Assembly: GCA_002427815.1 (NCBI GenBank)
Contig: DIZF01000016.1
Location: 80,334-144,333, forward strand
DNA from: Ramlibacter tataouinensis
GTDB lineage: Bacteria > Pseudomonadota > Gammaproteobacteria > Burkholderiales > Burkholderiaceae_C
Length of the DNA stretch: 64,000 nucleotides
Direction of reading: 5' to 3'
The position numbers and the translations under genes were made by a program. Below the pieces are notes generated by a model. That model made no database searches. It saw only the letters and a list, made by a program, of their open reading frames with translations, and was not told the origin of the DNA. This document shows, one piece after another, positions 41,901-50,582 of the stretch; within the stretch, counting starts at the first letter, position 1, and the number at the start of each line of letters is the position of its first letter.

Positions 41901-43162
41901 ACGCCCCGTTGGAACAGACGGCCGTCGCCAAGGCCGCCTACGACGCGCGCTGGCAGCGCATCATGGATTGCGTCGCGCTGAAGCAGCCCGACCGCATGCC
42001 GGTGGCCATGTATGCCACTTTCTGGATGGGCAAATACGCTGGCGTCAGTTGCCGCGACTTGATGTACGACTACGAACTGACCAAGGAGATCGCGGAACGC
42101 GCGGTGCTCGAATTCGATCCGGATGTCTACAGCACACTGTTGCTGTCGACCACCTCGGGACCGACGCTGGAGGCACTGGGCTACAAGCAACTGCAATGGC
42201 CCGGACATGGCGTCGGGGACAACCAGCCCTTCCAGTACCTCGACCGCGAGTACATGAAGGCCGACGAATACGACGACTTCCTGTTCGACCCCACCGGCTA
42301 TTACCTGCACACCTACCTGCCTCGGGTGGCCAGCGCCTTCGAGGGCTTCGAGGAACTGCCGATCTTTCCAGGCCTGCATTATTTCCGCCTGGTTGCCGGC
42401 ATCCGCTCGTTCGCCAAGCCCCGCGTGCGCGAGTCCTTCGAGAAGGTCTTCAAGGCAGCCGAAGAAGCCCATCGCTTCATGCAGCACCACGTGGCGTTCA
42501 CCGACCGCATGACCCAGCTCGGCTATCCGGTGACCAACGGCTCGGCCGCGGTATCGCCTTACGACTTCATCGCAGATTACTTCCGCGGCGCCCGCGGCAT
42601 GATGACCGACATCTACCGGCACCGGGACAAGCTGCTGCAAATGCTCGACAAGGCGTCGATCTTCCTGACGCGCATGGCGGTGGCCAATGGCAAGTCGTCG
42701 GGCAACCCGATCGTGTTCATCCCGATCCACTGGGCGCCCGACGCATTCATGTCGGACAAGCAGTTCCGCGAGTTCTGGTGGCCACCGTTTCGCAAGATGT
42801 TGATCGGCTTGATCGACGCGGGGCTGATCCCCATGCCCTTGTGGGAGGCCGACTGCACCAAGCGGCTGGAGATCATCAAGGACGTGCCGGCGGGCAAGTG
42901 CATCTACTGGTTCGAGCGCACCGACATGGTCAAGGCCTTCGAGGTCCTGGGCGATGTGGTGGCATTGCGCGGCAATCTGTCGCCCTCGATGATGACCACC
43001 GGCCAGCCGCATGAAGTGGACGCCGCCGTGAAGCATCTGGCCGAAAACGTCTTCCACAAGGGCGGCAAGCTGATCCTCGACTGCGCATTCGGCATCCCCG
43101 ATGAAACCCCGGTGGCGAACGTGCGGGCCATGTTCGACGCGGCGCGCAAATACGCAGGCTGA
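41897..43162 (+). CDS. Uroporphyrinogen-decarboxylase-family corrinoid methyltransferase
   Basis: This 421-residue protein belongs to the UroD superfamily as used by methanogen MtaA/MtbA and the methyltransferase half of CmuA. Seen are LKQPDRMPVAMYATFWMGKY, WEADCTKRLEII with a candidate zinc Cys, and GGKLILDCAFGIPDETPVANV with a second Cys near the C-terminus in the usual metal position. True UroD arginines at the N-terminus are not evident, so haem synthesis is unlikely. Its GTG start overlaps the corrinoid-protein stop. It is the likely enzyme that demethylates the substrate onto the corrinoid protein; the substrate is unknown. Confidence 0.88.
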   Translation: MNAPLEQTAVAKAAYDARWQRIMDCVALKQPDRMPVAMYATFWMGKYAGVSCRDLMYDYELTKEIAERAVLEFDPDVYSTLLLSTTSGPTLEALGYKQLQWPGHGVGDNQPFQYLDREYMKADEYDDFLFDPTGYYLHTYLPRVASAFEGFEELPIFPGLHYFRLVAGIRSFAKPRVRESFEKVFKAAEEAHRFMQHHVAFTDRMTQLGYPVTNGSAAVSPYDFIADYFRGARGMMTDIYRHRDKLLQMLDKASIFLTRMAVANGKSSGNPIVFIPIHWAPDAFMSDKQFREFWWPPFRKMLIGLIDAGLIPMPLWEADCTKRLEIIKDVPAGKCIYWFERTDMVKAFEVLGDVVALRGNLSPSMMTTGQPHEVDAAVKHLAENVFHKGGKLILDCAFGIPDETPVANVRAMFDAARKYAG

Positions 43163-43166
43163 AGCC

Positions 43167-43853
43167 ATGGCAGTCGCCCTCGGCTTCGACATCCTGCGCC
43201 AGGCGCAGGCGGCGCCGCTGAACGGGCGGCCCTCGCCGGCGCGCAATCGCCGGCGCGCGCAGGCCCTGGCCATGGCGCGCGACGAAGCCCTCGTCAACGC
43301 GGCTTACAGCTACCACATCGTGACCCTGGAGGCCCCACCCGCGCCACTGCTGCAGGCAGGCGGCGAATCGCTGGAGGCGCCCTGGCTGCTGCCGGCCTCG
43401 GGGCAGTTGACGGCCCTGGCCTGCGGGGTGTGCACCCTGGGCCCGGCCCTGGAGCGGCGCGTCAGCGAGTTGTTCGCGCAGCGACGTGCTTCCCTCGCCA
43501 TGGCGCTGGACGAACTGGGCAACGAATTGCTTTTCGATATCTCGCGCCGGGCCCAGGATCGCATGCAAGCCGAGGTCGGCCGCAGCGGCCTGTCCATGAG
43601 CGGCGAGTTGCGCGCCGGCGACCCCGGGCTGGCGCTGGAGGCCCAAGGCGCCGTCCTGCGCCTGGCAGGCGCCGACAGCATCGGCATCAGTCTGGGCGCA
43701 GGCTTCCTGATGCACCCGATGAAGTCGACCTCGATGGTGCTGGGCGTGGGCATGAACTTGCCCGCGAGCTCCTGGTCACGTTGCGACACCTGCAACTCGC
43801 GCGCCAGGTGCGGTGTGCGTTTGCGGGCGCTTGCCTCGGCTGAAACGGCTTGA
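43167..43853 (+). CDS. MetH activation-domain-like protein with C-terminal cysteine cluster
   Basis: This 228-residue protein resembles the vitamin-B12-dependent methionine synthase activation domain: ITLEAP-like IVTLEAPPAPLLQ, CGVCTLGPALERRVSELFAQ near 86-105, ALDELGNELLFDI, GELRAGDPGLALEAQ, and MHPMKSTSMVLGVGMNL near 182-198. The C-terminus has Cys-206, Cys-209 and Cys-215 (RCDTCNSRARCG), absent from MetH, which may hold a metal or an Fe-S cluster. MetH domains bind the corrinoid for reductive reactivation. Together with the next gene it probably repairs the Co(II) form. Confidence 0.85.
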   Translation: MAVALGFDILRQAQAAPLNGRPSPARNRRRAQALAMARDEALVNAAYSYHIVTLEAPPAPLLQAGGESLEAPWLLPASGQLTALACGVCTLGPALERRVSELFAQRRASLAMALDELGNELLFDISRRAQDRMQAEVGRSGLSMSGELRAGDPGLALEAQGAVLRLAGADSIGISLGAGFLMHPMKSTSMVLGVGMNLPASSWSRCDTCNSRARCGVRLRALASAETA

Positions 43854-43891
43854 CCCAGGGCTCACAGCCGCTCCTGGAAAGCTCGCCCACC

Positions 43892-45733
43892 ATGACCCGG
43901 AATCCGCGCGTTGTCGATGCCCCGCCAGGCCACCAACTGCGCTTTGCGCAGCTGGAACGCGTCATCACCGCCCAGGCCGGCGACACCTTGTTCCAGAGCG
44001 CGCGGCGCAATGGGGTGCGGATCGTCGGCGCCTGCGGCGGCCGCGGCACCTGCGGAACCTGCTCGGTCCTGGTCGTCGATGGCAACGTCGAGCAGATCGG
44101 GCTTACCGCGCCCGCCGCCGGACCGGACGGATCGGGGGCCAAACGCCAGAAATGGCAACGCGCCTGTCAGCTCCGCGCCCTGTCGGACTGCACGGTCGAG
44201 GTCGCGCCGCGCTCCCTGGCAGCGGTGGTGCGCGCCGACGTGGCGAGCAGCGCAACCGCGCAGCCGCTGCCGCTGGACCCGCTGGTGAGGAGCCTGGAAC
44301 TGAGCCTGGCCCCGCCCAGCCTGGCCGACCCCGCCGCCGATGTCGAGCGGCTGCGCCGCGCCCTGCCCGACCAGGATCTTCGGCTGGATCTGGACGCACT
44401 GCGGCAACTCCCCGGGGTGCTGCGCACAGGCTCCTGGTCGCTGTGTGCCCACCTGCGACTGGGCGAATTGATCGGTGTGGCCGCGCCCGGCAGCGCCAGC
44501 CTGGGCCTGGCGGTCGACCTGGGAACCACCAACGTGGCGGCTTTTCTGATCGACCTGCAAAGCGGCAAACGCCTGGCCAGCCTGGCCATCGAGAACCCGC
44601 AGGTGGCCTGGGGCGCCGACGTGATCAGTCGGGTCAACCACGCCGTGGCCCAGCCGGGCGGCGACGAACTGCGCGAGGCCGCGATCACCGCCATCCGGGC
44701 GCTGGCCCATGACCTGTGCCAGGCCGTGGACAGCGCACCCGCGGACATCGTCGACGTGGCGGTCTGCGGCAACACGGCGATGCAGCATTTGCTGCTGGGC
44801 CTGCCGGTATTCCAGCTTGGCCGCGCGCCCTTCGTCGCGGCGGTGCGCCAGGGAATGGATGTCAAGGCGCGCGAGCTCGGCCTGGCGGTCTGCCCGGGTG
44901 CTTATGCCCATATCGCTCCCAACATCGGCGGCTTTGTCGGCGGCGACCATGTCACCGCCTTGTTGGCCACCCGGGAACTGTGGGACGACGACCGGGCCAG
45001 CCTGCTCATGGACATCGGTACCAACACCGAAATCTCGCTGATTCACAAAGGGCAGATCCTCAGCGCCTCCTGCCCCTCGGGACCGGCCCTGGAGGGTGGC
45101 CACATCTCCTGCGGCATGCGCGCGGCCGAAGGCGCCATCGAGCGCGCGAGCCTGGCGGCCGATGGCTCGCTCACGCTCAAGGTGATCGGCGGGAAGACGC
45201 CCGTCGGTCTGTGCGGCTCGGGGGTTCTGGACGTGATGGCCACGCTGCACCGCGCGGGGATGGTCGATGACCGTGGCCGGCTGAATGCAAGCCACCCCGC
45301 GGTGAGCGAGCATGACGGCAAGCGGGTGGCGCGGCTGGCCGAGGGCGTGAGTTTCAGCCAGGACGACGTGCGGGCGGTGCAACTGGCCAAGTCCGCGATC
45401 CGTACCGGGGTCGAACTGTTGCTGCGCCTGGCCGGGTTGCAGGCCGGCGAGATCGACCGGTTCATCATCGCCGGCGCTTTCGGCGCTTACATCGACGTCC
45501 AGAGCGGGATAGCGACGGGCTTGTTCCCGGCATTGGCCCCGGCGCGCTTTGTACAGGTCGGCAACGCCGCGGGCCTGGGTGTGCAGCGGATGCTGGCCTC
45601 GGGCCGTGCGCGCGAACAAGCCGACGAACTCGCCGCACGCTGCCGCTATGTCGAGCTCAGCACGCAGGCCGGGTTCCAGAAGGCTTTCCTGCAGAACATC
45701 GGATTCAACACTCCCATGAGAGATTCACCGTGA
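43892..45733 (+). CDS. Reductive activator of corrinoid proteins (2Fe-2S ferredoxin plus DUF4445 ASKHA domain)
   Basis: This 613-residue protein (RACE/RamA-like, COG3894) has an N-terminal 2Fe-2S ferredoxin domain with Cys-48, Cys-53, Cys-56 and Cys-92 (ACGGRGTCGTC ... RACQL), a linker, and an ATPase-type domain with GLAVDLGTTNVAAFLIDL, LLMDIGTNTEISLI and IIAGAFGAYIDVQSG. Such proteins use ATP to return inactive Co(II) corrinoid to Co(I). A TTG at 43850 overlapping the previous stop would add 14 residues and is an alternative start. Its stop overlaps the pterin methyltransferase start (GTGA). Confidence 0.93.
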   Translation: MTRNPRVVDAPPGHQLRFAQLERVITAQAGDTLFQSARRNGVRIVGACGGRGTCGTCSVLVVDGNVEQIGLTAPAAGPDGSGAKRQKWQRACQLRALSDCTVEVAPRSLAAVVRADVASSATAQPLPLDPLVRSLELSLAPPSLADPAADVERLRRALPDQDLRLDLDALRQLPGVLRTGSWSLCAHLRLGELIGVAAPGSASLGLAVDLGTTNVAAFLIDLQSGKRLASLAIENPQVAWGADVISRVNHAVAQPGGDELREAAITAIRALAHDLCQAVDSAPADIVDVAVCGNTAMQHLLLGLPVFQLGRAPFVAAVRQGMDVKARELGLAVCPGAYAHIAPNIGGFVGGDHVTALLATRELWDDDRASLLMDIGTNTEISLIHKGQILSASCPSGPALEGGHISCGMRAAEGAIERASLAADGSLTLKVIGGKTPVGLCGSGVLDVMATLHRAGMVDDRGRLNASHPAVSEHDGKRVARLAEGVSFSQDDVRAVQLAKSAIRTGVELLLRLAGLQAGEIDRFIIAGAFGAYIDVQSGIATGLFPALAPARFVQVGNAAGLGVQRMLASGRAREQADELAARCRYVELSTQAGFQKAFLQNIGFNTPMRDSP

Positions 45734-46617
45734 CCGCATCCCAGAGTTTCGACATCACGATCATCGGCGAGCGCATCAATCCGGGCTTCAAGAGCACGAA
45801 GGCCTTGTTCGACAACTCGGATCTGCCGGGCGTCCAGGCCCTTGCCGTGAAGCAAGCCGAGGCCGGGGCGTCCTATCTGAACGTCAACATCGGCGCCCGC
45901 GCGCTGACCGACCCGGTTTTCCTCGCCGAGGCCATCCAGGCGATCCAGGCCGTGGTCACGCTGCCGCTGTCATTCGACGTGCCCAGCGTGCAGACTCATG
46001 AACTGTGCCTGCAGACCTACGACCCGGCGCGCGCCGGCGGTGCCCTGCCCATCGTCAATTCGATAACCGAACACCGCTGGGGCGCTATGAGCCTGTATCG
46101 AGAGCGCCCGTTCAAGGTCATCGTGATGGCCTCCGAGCGGGTCGAGGACGGCGTGGCGAAGAACAACAAGAGCGCCACCGAGATCGCCGGAACCGCCAGG
46201 CGCGCCGCACTGCGCCTGCAGCGCGACCATGGAATGGCGCTGGACGACATCATCATCGACCTGTCGGTCTCGGCCATCATCGCCGACACGGAAGGGCTGA
46301 ACCGGGCAACTCTGGAGGCGGTCAAGCTGATCGGCAGCGATCCGCAGCTGAAGGGTTTGCACATGATGGGCGGGCTGTCCAACATCGGCCAGCAATTGCC
46401 ACCCAAGGCGGCCGACGGCTCGGACCTGAAGCACGACCTGGAAAACGCGTTCCTCACGCTGGCCGTGCCGTACGGCTTCGACACCGTGCTGGGCACACCC
46501 TGGCGCGGCTACGCCCCGCTGGCGCAGGACAATTACGTGCTGAAGGCGTACCAGAACTTCCTCGAACAGACCGGCAGCAACGCCCTGCGCGCAGTGCGCA
46601 AGCTGTACAAGGCATGA
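45730..46617 (+). CDS. Pterin-binding methyltransferase (methyl-corrinoid:tetrahydrofolate type)
   Basis: This 295-residue protein has the dihydropteroate-synthase-like TIM barrel used in MetH, AcsE, MtvA and CmuB. IIGERINPGFKSTKALFD opens the pterin site, GASYLNVNIGARALTD and NSITEHRWGAMSLYRERPFK follow, with IIIDLSVSAIIADTE and HMMGGLSNIGQQLPP near the C-terminus. It should transfer the methyl group from the corrinoid protein to tetrahydrofolate. It starts with GTG overlapping the activator stop, and its stop overlaps the amidohydrolase start (ATGA). No folate-synthesis gene is nearby, so a DHPS role is unlikely. Confidence 0.92.
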   Translation: MTASQSFDITIIGERINPGFKSTKALFDNSDLPGVQALAVKQAEAGASYLNVNIGARALTDPVFLAEAIQAIQAVVTLPLSFDVPSVQTHELCLQTYDPARAGGALPIVNSITEHRWGAMSLYRERPFKVIVMASERVEDGVAKNNKSATEIAGTARRAALRLQRDHGMALDDIIIDLSVSAIIADTEGLNRATLEAVKLIGSDPQLKGLHMMGGLSNIGQQLPPKAADGSDLKHDLENAFLTLAVPYGFDTVLGTPWRGYAPLAQDNYVLKAYQNFLEQTGSNALRAVRKLYKA

Positions 46618-47828
46618 ACCCGCCCAACACATTCGCCCTGGTCGTCGACCAATGGTTCGACGGCGAACAGCGGCACGCACAGCGCACCACGATGAAGGTG
46701 GTGGACGGCCGGCTGGAGGCCGTGGCGGCCGGCGACCACGGCGATGCGTTGATCGGGCAGGGATGGCCGGTCGAGCGCGGCGCGTTCCTGATGCCGGGCC
46801 TGGTGGATGCCCACGTCCACCTGTTCCTGGATGGCGCATCGACCGATTCGAAGCAACGATCGGAGCACTTGAAGCAGCCGCTCGAAGCGTTGACCGACAC
46901 CGCGCGCCGCAGCGCTGCGCAGGCACTGGCCAACGGCGTCACCGGGGTACGCGACGGCGGCGACCGGTACGGCATCAACCACCGCCTGCGGGATGAAGCA
47001 CGCTCCCCCGGCAGCGCTCTGTCGCAGGTGCGCTCGGTCGGACTGGGCGTGAAGCGCGCCAAGCGCTACGGCGCCTTCATGGCCACCGATGTGGGCGACG
47101 ACGACAGCATCCGCAGCTCGGTGCGTGAACTCGCTCGCGCCAACGACGAGATCAAGCTGATCCTCACCGGCATCATCGACTTCGACGCCGGTGCCGTCAC
47201 CGACGAGCCGCAGTTCACGCTCGAGGAGGCGCGCAGCGTGGTCGAGACCGCGCACGCCGCGGGGCGCAAGGTGATGGCCCACTGCAGCGGGTTCAAGGGC
47301 CTGGTGGTGGCTGCCGGAGCCGGGGTCGATTCGATCGAGCACGGCTTCTTCATGGACCGCACCACGCTGGCGCTGATGCGCGACAAGAACCTGGCCTGGA
47401 CACCCACCTTCTGCCCGGTGCATTTCCAGTGGGCCAGTCCCGAGGTGGCGGGCTGGTCGGCACAGACTGTGGGTCATCTGCGACGCATCCTCGATGCGCA
47501 CGCCGAACACCTGCACCTGGCGCACCAGATGGGCGTGCGCCTGCTCGTGGGCACCGATGCCGGCAGCATGGGCGTCGAACATGGCCGGGCGATGTTCGAC
47601 GAGATCGACCGCTTCCTCGAGGCCGGTCTGCCGCTGGCTGCGGTGCTGCGCGCCGCCACCACCGAGCCACGCCGGCACTTCGGCGATCCGCAGCCGCTGC
47701 TGGCGCCGGGTGCGAGCTTCGAGGCGGTACAGCTCGCAGCGTCGCCGTTCGTCGATGTGCAGGTGCTTCGCCAGCCGCAGCGCGTCTGGGATGCGGCTGG
47801 CAGGCGGCTCCCGGCCGCAGTACCCTAG
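46614..47828 (+). CDS. Metal-dependent amidohydrolase within the C1 operon
   Basis: This 404-residue enzyme of the imidazolonepropionase/prolidase-like amidohydrolases has the HxH motif His-67/His-69 (MPGLVDAHVHLFLDG). A lysine block (EIKLILTGIIDFDA), MAHCSGFKG, SIEHGFFMD and VGTDAGSMG supply the other metal and catalytic residues. Its ATG overlaps the pterin methyltransferase stop, so it is an integral part of the operon. It may release the demethylated substrate's other group or prepare the substrate, for example a methylated amide, lactam or urea. This is inference. Confidence 0.88.
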   Translation: MNPPNTFALVVDQWFDGEQRHAQRTTMKVVDGRLEAVAAGDHGDALIGQGWPVERGAFLMPGLVDAHVHLFLDGASTDSKQRSEHLKQPLEALTDTARRSAAQALANGVTGVRDGGDRYGINHRLRDEARSPGSALSQVRSVGLGVKRAKRYGAFMATDVGDDDSIRSSVRELARANDEIKLILTGIIDFDAGAVTDEPQFTLEEARSVVETAHAAGRKVMAHCSGFKGLVVAAGAGVDSIEHGFFMDRTTLALMRDKNLAWTPTFCPVHFQWASPEVAGWSAQTVGHLRRILDAHAEHLHLAHQMGVRLLVGTDAGSMGVEHGRAMFDEIDRFLEAGLPLAAVLRAATTEPRRHFGDPQPLLAPGASFEAVQLAASPFVDVQVLRQPQRVWDAAGRRLPAAVP

Positions 47829-47835
47829 GCCCTGC

Positions 47836-49257
47836 ATGTACACCGTTCGCCTCTGGTCCGTTCGACATGCACGCGGCTTGCGCCGCCTGTATGTGTTCTT
47901 CTCCCGACTCGCACCCATGCTCGCTCCGTTGGTGCGGTGGCTGGGCAGCCGCCGTGCCGAAGCGGTGTTGCACCCGATCGAGCGCGCAGCCAAACGCTTC
48001 ATGTTCGACTGCCGCGAATGTGGGCAGTGCGTGCTGTCGGCCACCGGCATGGCCTGCCCGATGAACTGCCCCAAGCAGATGCGCAATGGGCCGTGTGGCG
48101 GCGTGCGAGCCGATGGAAATTGCGAAGTCGACCCGCAGATGCGCTGCGTCTGGGTCGAAGCCACCGAGGGCACCAAACGCATCGCGGCCGATCATCGGGC
48201 GCACCCCACGCCGCTATTGGCCGCCATCGATACCCGCAATGCGGGCCGCTCCACCTGGATCCGGGTCATCGAGGGCCATCCGGAAACGGCGTTTCAGCCG
48301 CCCGTTGGCGAACGCGTGACGCCGCAATCGCGGCTCGGCCCGTTCGAGAGCGCATGCCGCTCGGGCGAATTCGTCGTCACGGTCGAGTTGGGCCCTCCGG
48401 ACTCGGCCGACCCGCAGGCCCTGCTGGAACGCGCCGCCCGGTTCGGCGGTCTGGTCGACGCCATCAACGTCACCGACGGCGCGGGCGGCAACTGCCACAT
48501 GTCGAGCGTCGCCGCCTCGGCCATTCTGGTGGCCCACGGCTACCCCGCGGTCTACCAGATCACGTGCCGCGACCGCAACCGCATCGCGATCCAGGGCGAC
48601 ATCCTCGGCGCGGCCGCCCTGGGCGTACAGAACATTCTGTGTCTCACCGGCGACGATGTCAGCCAGGGCGATCACCCGCAGGCCAAGCCGGTGTTCGACC
48701 TCGATGCCGTCTCGCTGCTGCACATCGCCCGCGGCATGTGCGACCAGGGGCAGTTCGCGTCGGGCCGCAAGCTGGAGACGCCGCCCGATCTGTTCATCGG
48801 CGCCACGGCCAATCCCTTCGTGCCGCCCTACCGCGATCGCGTGGCCAATCTGGAAAAGAAGATCGTCGCCGGGGCCCGGTTCATCCAGACGCAGTTCTGC
48901 TTCGACGTCGAGATGTTCGAAGACTTCATGCAGGAGGTGCGACAGCGCGAACTGCAGCGCCGCGCCAAGCTGATCGTCGGCGTCGGCACGCTGGGCAGCG
49001 CCAAGGCGCTGGCGTGGATGGCCGCGCATGTGCCGGGCGTACACGTACCGCCTGGCCTGCTTGAGCGTATTGGTGGCGCGAAGGATCAACGGCTCGCAGG
49101 CCAGCAGGTGTGCATCGAGATCATCCGGGCCCTCACTCAGATCGAGGGTGTTGCCGGCGTCCATGTGATGGGTCATCGAAACGAGGACATGCTGGCCGAG
49201 ATCATTCTGGAGTCTGGTTTAGGGCCGGTCAGTCGACGGTCGCGCCCGACGCCTTGA
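47836..49257 (+). CDS. metF: MetV-MetF fusion: methylenetetrahydrofolate reductase with N-terminal Cys-rich domain
   Basis: This 473-residue protein has two parts. Residues 55-105 carry eight cysteines (59, 62, 65, 74, 78, 87, 96, 104), typical of the MetV-like domain (PF12225) that binds Fe-S or zinc in acetogens. From about 150 on comes a MetF TIM barrel with FVVTVELGPPDSADPQALLE, AINVTDGAGG, QITCRDRNRIAIQGDILGAA and GARFIQTQFCFDVEMFEDFM. It would oxidise methyl-THF to methylene-THF in this pathway. The last residues (PVSRRSRPTP) look foreign and run into a Bug-gene remnant, so the 3' end may have been rearranged. Confidence 0.9.
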   Translation: MYTVRLWSVRHARGLRRLYVFFSRLAPMLAPLVRWLGSRRAEAVLHPIERAAKRFMFDCRECGQCVLSATGMACPMNCPKQMRNGPCGGVRADGNCEVDPQMRCVWVEATEGTKRIAADHRAHPTPLLAAIDTRNAGRSTWIRVIEGHPETAFQPPVGERVTPQSRLGPFESACRSGEFVVTVELGPPDSADPQALLERAARFGGLVDAINVTDGAGGNCHMSSVAASAILVAHGYPAVYQITCRDRNRIAIQGDILGAAALGVQNILCLTGDDVSQGDHPQAKPVFDLDAVSLLHIARGMCDQGQFASGRKLETPPDLFIGATANPFVPPYRDRVANLEKKIVAGARFIQTQFCFDVEMFEDFMQEVRQRELQRRAKLIVGVGTLGSAKALAWMAAHVPGVHVPPGLLERIGGAKDQRLAGQQVCIEIIRALTQIEGVAGVHVMGHRNEDMLAEIILESGLGPVSRRSRPTP

Positions 49258-49304
49258 CGCAATTCGACGCGTTCATCCGCGCGGAGATCGACACGTGGAC
49301 AAAG
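49242..49304 (+). pseudogene. Bug-family gene fragment (C-terminus)
   Basis: The frame reads APDALTQFDAFIRAEIDTWTK, matching the C-terminal helix of Bug/TctC binding proteins (compare QFEAFIAGEIERWKK in the intact Bug protein at 6785). Only about 20 codons remain, fused to the metF 3' end. Confidence 0.55.
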
Positions 49305-49353
49305 CGGGGCAATGTTTCAGCGACTGTCGGCAGATCCGGTGCGATCGACGCAG

Positions 49354-49390
49354 CCTGCCCAGGCCGGCGGAACCGGGCGGCCTGGGCAGG
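49354..49390 (-). terminator. Strong hairpin after the porin gene
   Basis: CCTGCCCAGGCC (49354-49365) and GGCCTGGGCAGG (49379-49390) form a perfect 12-base-pair stem with a 13-base loop, beginning 5 bases after the porin stop codon. No U-rich tail follows on either strand, so it may act as a transcript-stabilising or factor-assisted terminator between the convergent metF and porin genes. Confidence 0.6.
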
Positions 49391-49395
49391 GTGGG

Positions 49396-50526
49396 TCAGA
49401 ACAGGTGGCGTACGCCCAGTTCCAGGCCGCTCGAGGTCTGGCCCGGCAACGGTGCCCGGTTGCCGCTGACCGTGTAAGTGGCCTGGCCGCTGTTGGTCAG
49501 ACGGGCGTAGGTGCCGTAGAGAGCCGTGCGTTTGGACAGGTTGTGCACGTAGCCCAGGCCCCACTGGCGGGCATTGTTGGCGTCGCGTGCGGAGCCGTCT
49601 GCATTGCGCAACGCGTTGTCGCTGCGATCGTCCAGCACGGCATAGCTCATGCGGATCACTCCGACACCGACAGGAATGTGCGCGCCGAGTTCAGCCGTGT
49701 TCTTGCGCACCGCGCCGCCGGCCAGTTCGACCTTCACCACGTTGTACAGCGCAAAAAGCTTCACCACGCCAGCGTTCCAGGTGCCGCCGATGTTGGCGTG
49801 CGTGTAGTTGCCGATCGTTGCCGTTGGATTGTTGTGCGTGCGGGTCATGGCGACAGCAGCGTCGAAGGGTCCCGCGGCATAGCCAACGCGGGCGCCGGCG
49901 AAGTTGCCGTCATGCGAGGTGGGCGTCCCGCTCGTGTTTTCACCGACGCCGACCATCGCCATCCCGTAAACGCCGCCTAGAGTGGCCGGCAGCCAGTAGC
50001 TGATCGAATTGCTGCCGGTGATGGCTGTGGGCAGGGGCGCAGTGGTGACGCCGGCGAAGGTCAGGTTGCCGGCGCGCGCCACGCCGTTGGCGTTGAACGG
50101 ATCGAAATAGATGCTGCTCCAGTGGGTCGGGATGAAGTCATGTCCCAGGCGCACTTCGCCCAACTGGTTGGCCAGGCTCACAGTGGAGACGCGGTCGAAC
50201 TTGAAGCCCTCCCCGCCCGCTGTGGCCGCACCGCCGCCGCTGGGCTGGTTGTTGCTATTGGTCGGGCGGCCCACCCCGATGTCGGCGTTGATGCTGCCCT
50301 CGAGCCAGAAGCCGGCCTTCAAACCGCCACCCAGGTCCTCCACGCCGCGAAAGCCGATGCGGCCTGTGGACAGGCCGCCATTGCCCACCATGGTGCTGGT
50401 GCCGACGCCGCCGGCGTCGAAGCGCTGTAGATTCACGTCCACCACGCCGAACAAGGTGACGCTGGACTGGGCCTGCGCTGCCCCACAAGCCAGCGCGATC
50501 GCCGACAACAAAAATAGCTTCTTCAT
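49396..50526 (-). CDS. OmpC-like outer-membrane porin
   Basis: This 376-residue gram-negative porin has signal peptide MKKLFLLSAIALACGAAQA (1-19), mature start QSSVTLFGVVDVNLQRF, and the betaproteobacterial porin pattern TGRIGFRGVEDLGGGLKAGF, a Gly/Asn-rich loop, and a C-terminal Phe after LGVRHLF for outer-membrane assembly. AGAGGAGA precedes the ATG. It forms a general diffusion channel, probably serving uptake for the neighbouring catabolic genes. Confidence 0.95.
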   Translation of the reverse strand: MKKLFLLSAIALACGAAQAQSSVTLFGVVDVNLQRFDAGGVGTSTMVGNGGLSTGRIGFRGVEDLGGGLKAGFWLEGSINADIGVGRPTNSNNQPSGGGAATAGGEGFKFDRVSTVSLANQLGEVRLGHDFIPTHWSSIYFDPFNANGVARAGNLTFAGVTTAPLPTAITGSNSISYWLPATLGGVYGMAMVGVGENTSGTPTSHDGNFAGARVGYAAGPFDAAVAMTRTHNNPTATIGNYTHANIGGTWNAGVVKLFALYNVVKVELAGGAVRKNTAELGAHIPVGVGVIRMSYAVLDDRSDNALRNADGSARDANNARQWGLGYVHNLSKRTALYGTYARLTNSGQATYTVSGNRAPLPGQTSSGLELGVRHLF

Positions 50527-50582
50527 CGATTGTCTCCTCTTAGTTGATAAAACTGCCCTGTTCGATCTCCCGCTGCCATGCA

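Noticed and set aside
41897..43162. Interpretation of the UroD-family protein as HemE
   Set aside because: It lacks the HemE N-terminal arginine pattern, is longer than HemE, and is translationally coupled to a corrinoid protein.
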